This document shows, one piece after another, positions 63,871 through 64,000 of a stretch of DNA of 64,000 bases. The position numbers and the translations under genes are program-made. The stretch covers positions 1,044,820-1,108,819 of the forward strand of contig JARGSG010000218.1 in NCBI GenBank assembly GCA_030374805.1. The letters are read 5' to 3'. This stretch comes from Gracilaria gracilis (lineage: Eukaryota; Rhodophyta; Florideophyceae; Gracilariales; Gracilariaceae). The notes below the pieces were generated by a model that was given only the letters and a program-made list of their open reading frames with translations, was not told the origin of the DNA and made no database searches. The stretch's first letter is position 1. Each line of letters starts with the position of its first letter.

Positions 63871-64000
63871 TGTAGTGCAACGCCTCTGATGGAGTTTCTG
63901 ACCACTCTACTCATATTTCCGACATGTCGGACGGGTGCCTCCACAATATGAGGTATATGAATAGTAACAACCACTGTACTGGGAAGGACATGTGGACACG
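63871..64000 (+). repeat. start of 3' LTR of Gypsy C2
   Basis: TGTAGTGCAACGCC followed by about 115 bp matching 53,201-53,298 and then 54,095 onwards. It shows the uninterrupted LTR order and so dates the solo-LTR insertion in the 5' LTR to after C2 integrated. The tract before it, AAGGTGAAGGATA, is a degenerate PPT. Confidence 0.85.

Larger units (their letters stand above)
53201..64000 (+). mobile_element. Gypsy element C2, RT-deleted, runs off window
   Basis: Plus-strand relative of C1 with 5' LTR 53,201-54,769 (enlarged by a solo LTR), PBS, gag, protease, RNase H, integrase, chromodomain, antisense ORF, and the start of the 3' LTR at 63,871. The RT domain is missing: sequence jumps near 58,385 from the block equivalent to LPDARP, just before RT, to the RNase H segment SVDKDSSDYQVGSALFQ. 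Protease and integrase active sites are also altered. It cannot be autonomous. Confidence 0.92.

Overview
The window is eukaryotic nuclear DNA that consists mostly of nested, decayed transposable elements around one small island of host genes (about 42.7-50.3 kb). Host genes are short, intron-poor and secretory, with TATA boxes about 70-80 bp before the ATG. A Copia element has a reverse transcriptase whose catalytic box reads VDD, the style I associate with red-algal PyRE elements. I therefore favour a florideophyte red alga of the Chondrus crispus type (moderate confidence); an oomycete or other stramenopile is the main alternative.

Layout. 1-4.8 kb: truncated Ty3/Gypsy 'C3' (pol on -, extra antisense ORF on +). 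4.8-9.7 kb: truncated Gypsy 'A' (pol on +, antisense ORF on -), with a 370-bp foldback just before its polypurine tract (PPT) and 3' LTR. 9.7-11.2 kb: Gypsy 'E' remnant (LTR plus gag, -). 11.8-12.7 kb: another gag fragment. 13.2-25.3 kb: Copia 'D' (+), split by Gypsy 'B' (15.07-22.23 kb, -). 27.6-28.96 and 40.49-40.8 kb: a piggyBac transposase pseudogene split by complete Gypsy 'C1' (28,959-40,493, 5-bp duplication GTATC). 40.8-42.4 kb: AT-rich spacer with four copies of a large palindrome. 42.7-50.1 kb: four host genes (integrin-beta-like vWA protein, two secreted unknowns, a transthyretin-like/HExxH protein). 50.3-53.2 kb: spacer with hairpins. 53.2-64 kb: Gypsy 'C2' (+), whose 5' LTR carries an inserted inverted solo LTR (duplication ACAAC), and which runs off the window in its 3' LTR.

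The Gypsy elements share one plan: LTR, PBS starting TGGTCTCC, gag with Ser/Asp-rich and basic tracts and a CCHC knuckle, protease, RT, RNase H, integrase, C-terminal chromodomain, then a long ORF on the opposite strand ending tail-to-tail with pol, then PPT and LTR. I recognise the antisense ORF (aORF) in four elements (C1, C2, C3, A). Elements A, B and E are also studded with a spaced palindrome ACC-N5-GGT, about 60 copies in 13.5 kb against roughly 3 expected by chance. A conserved element-specific protein together with a dispersed element-specific binding-site-like motif is the best candidate here for an undescribed system, by analogy with anti-silencing proteins that recognise motifs repeated in their own transposon. 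That link is inference. The autonomous machinery is broken everywhere: C2 and B lack RT and have altered protease active sites, and C1 has frameshifts and stops although its LTRs are about 95% identical.
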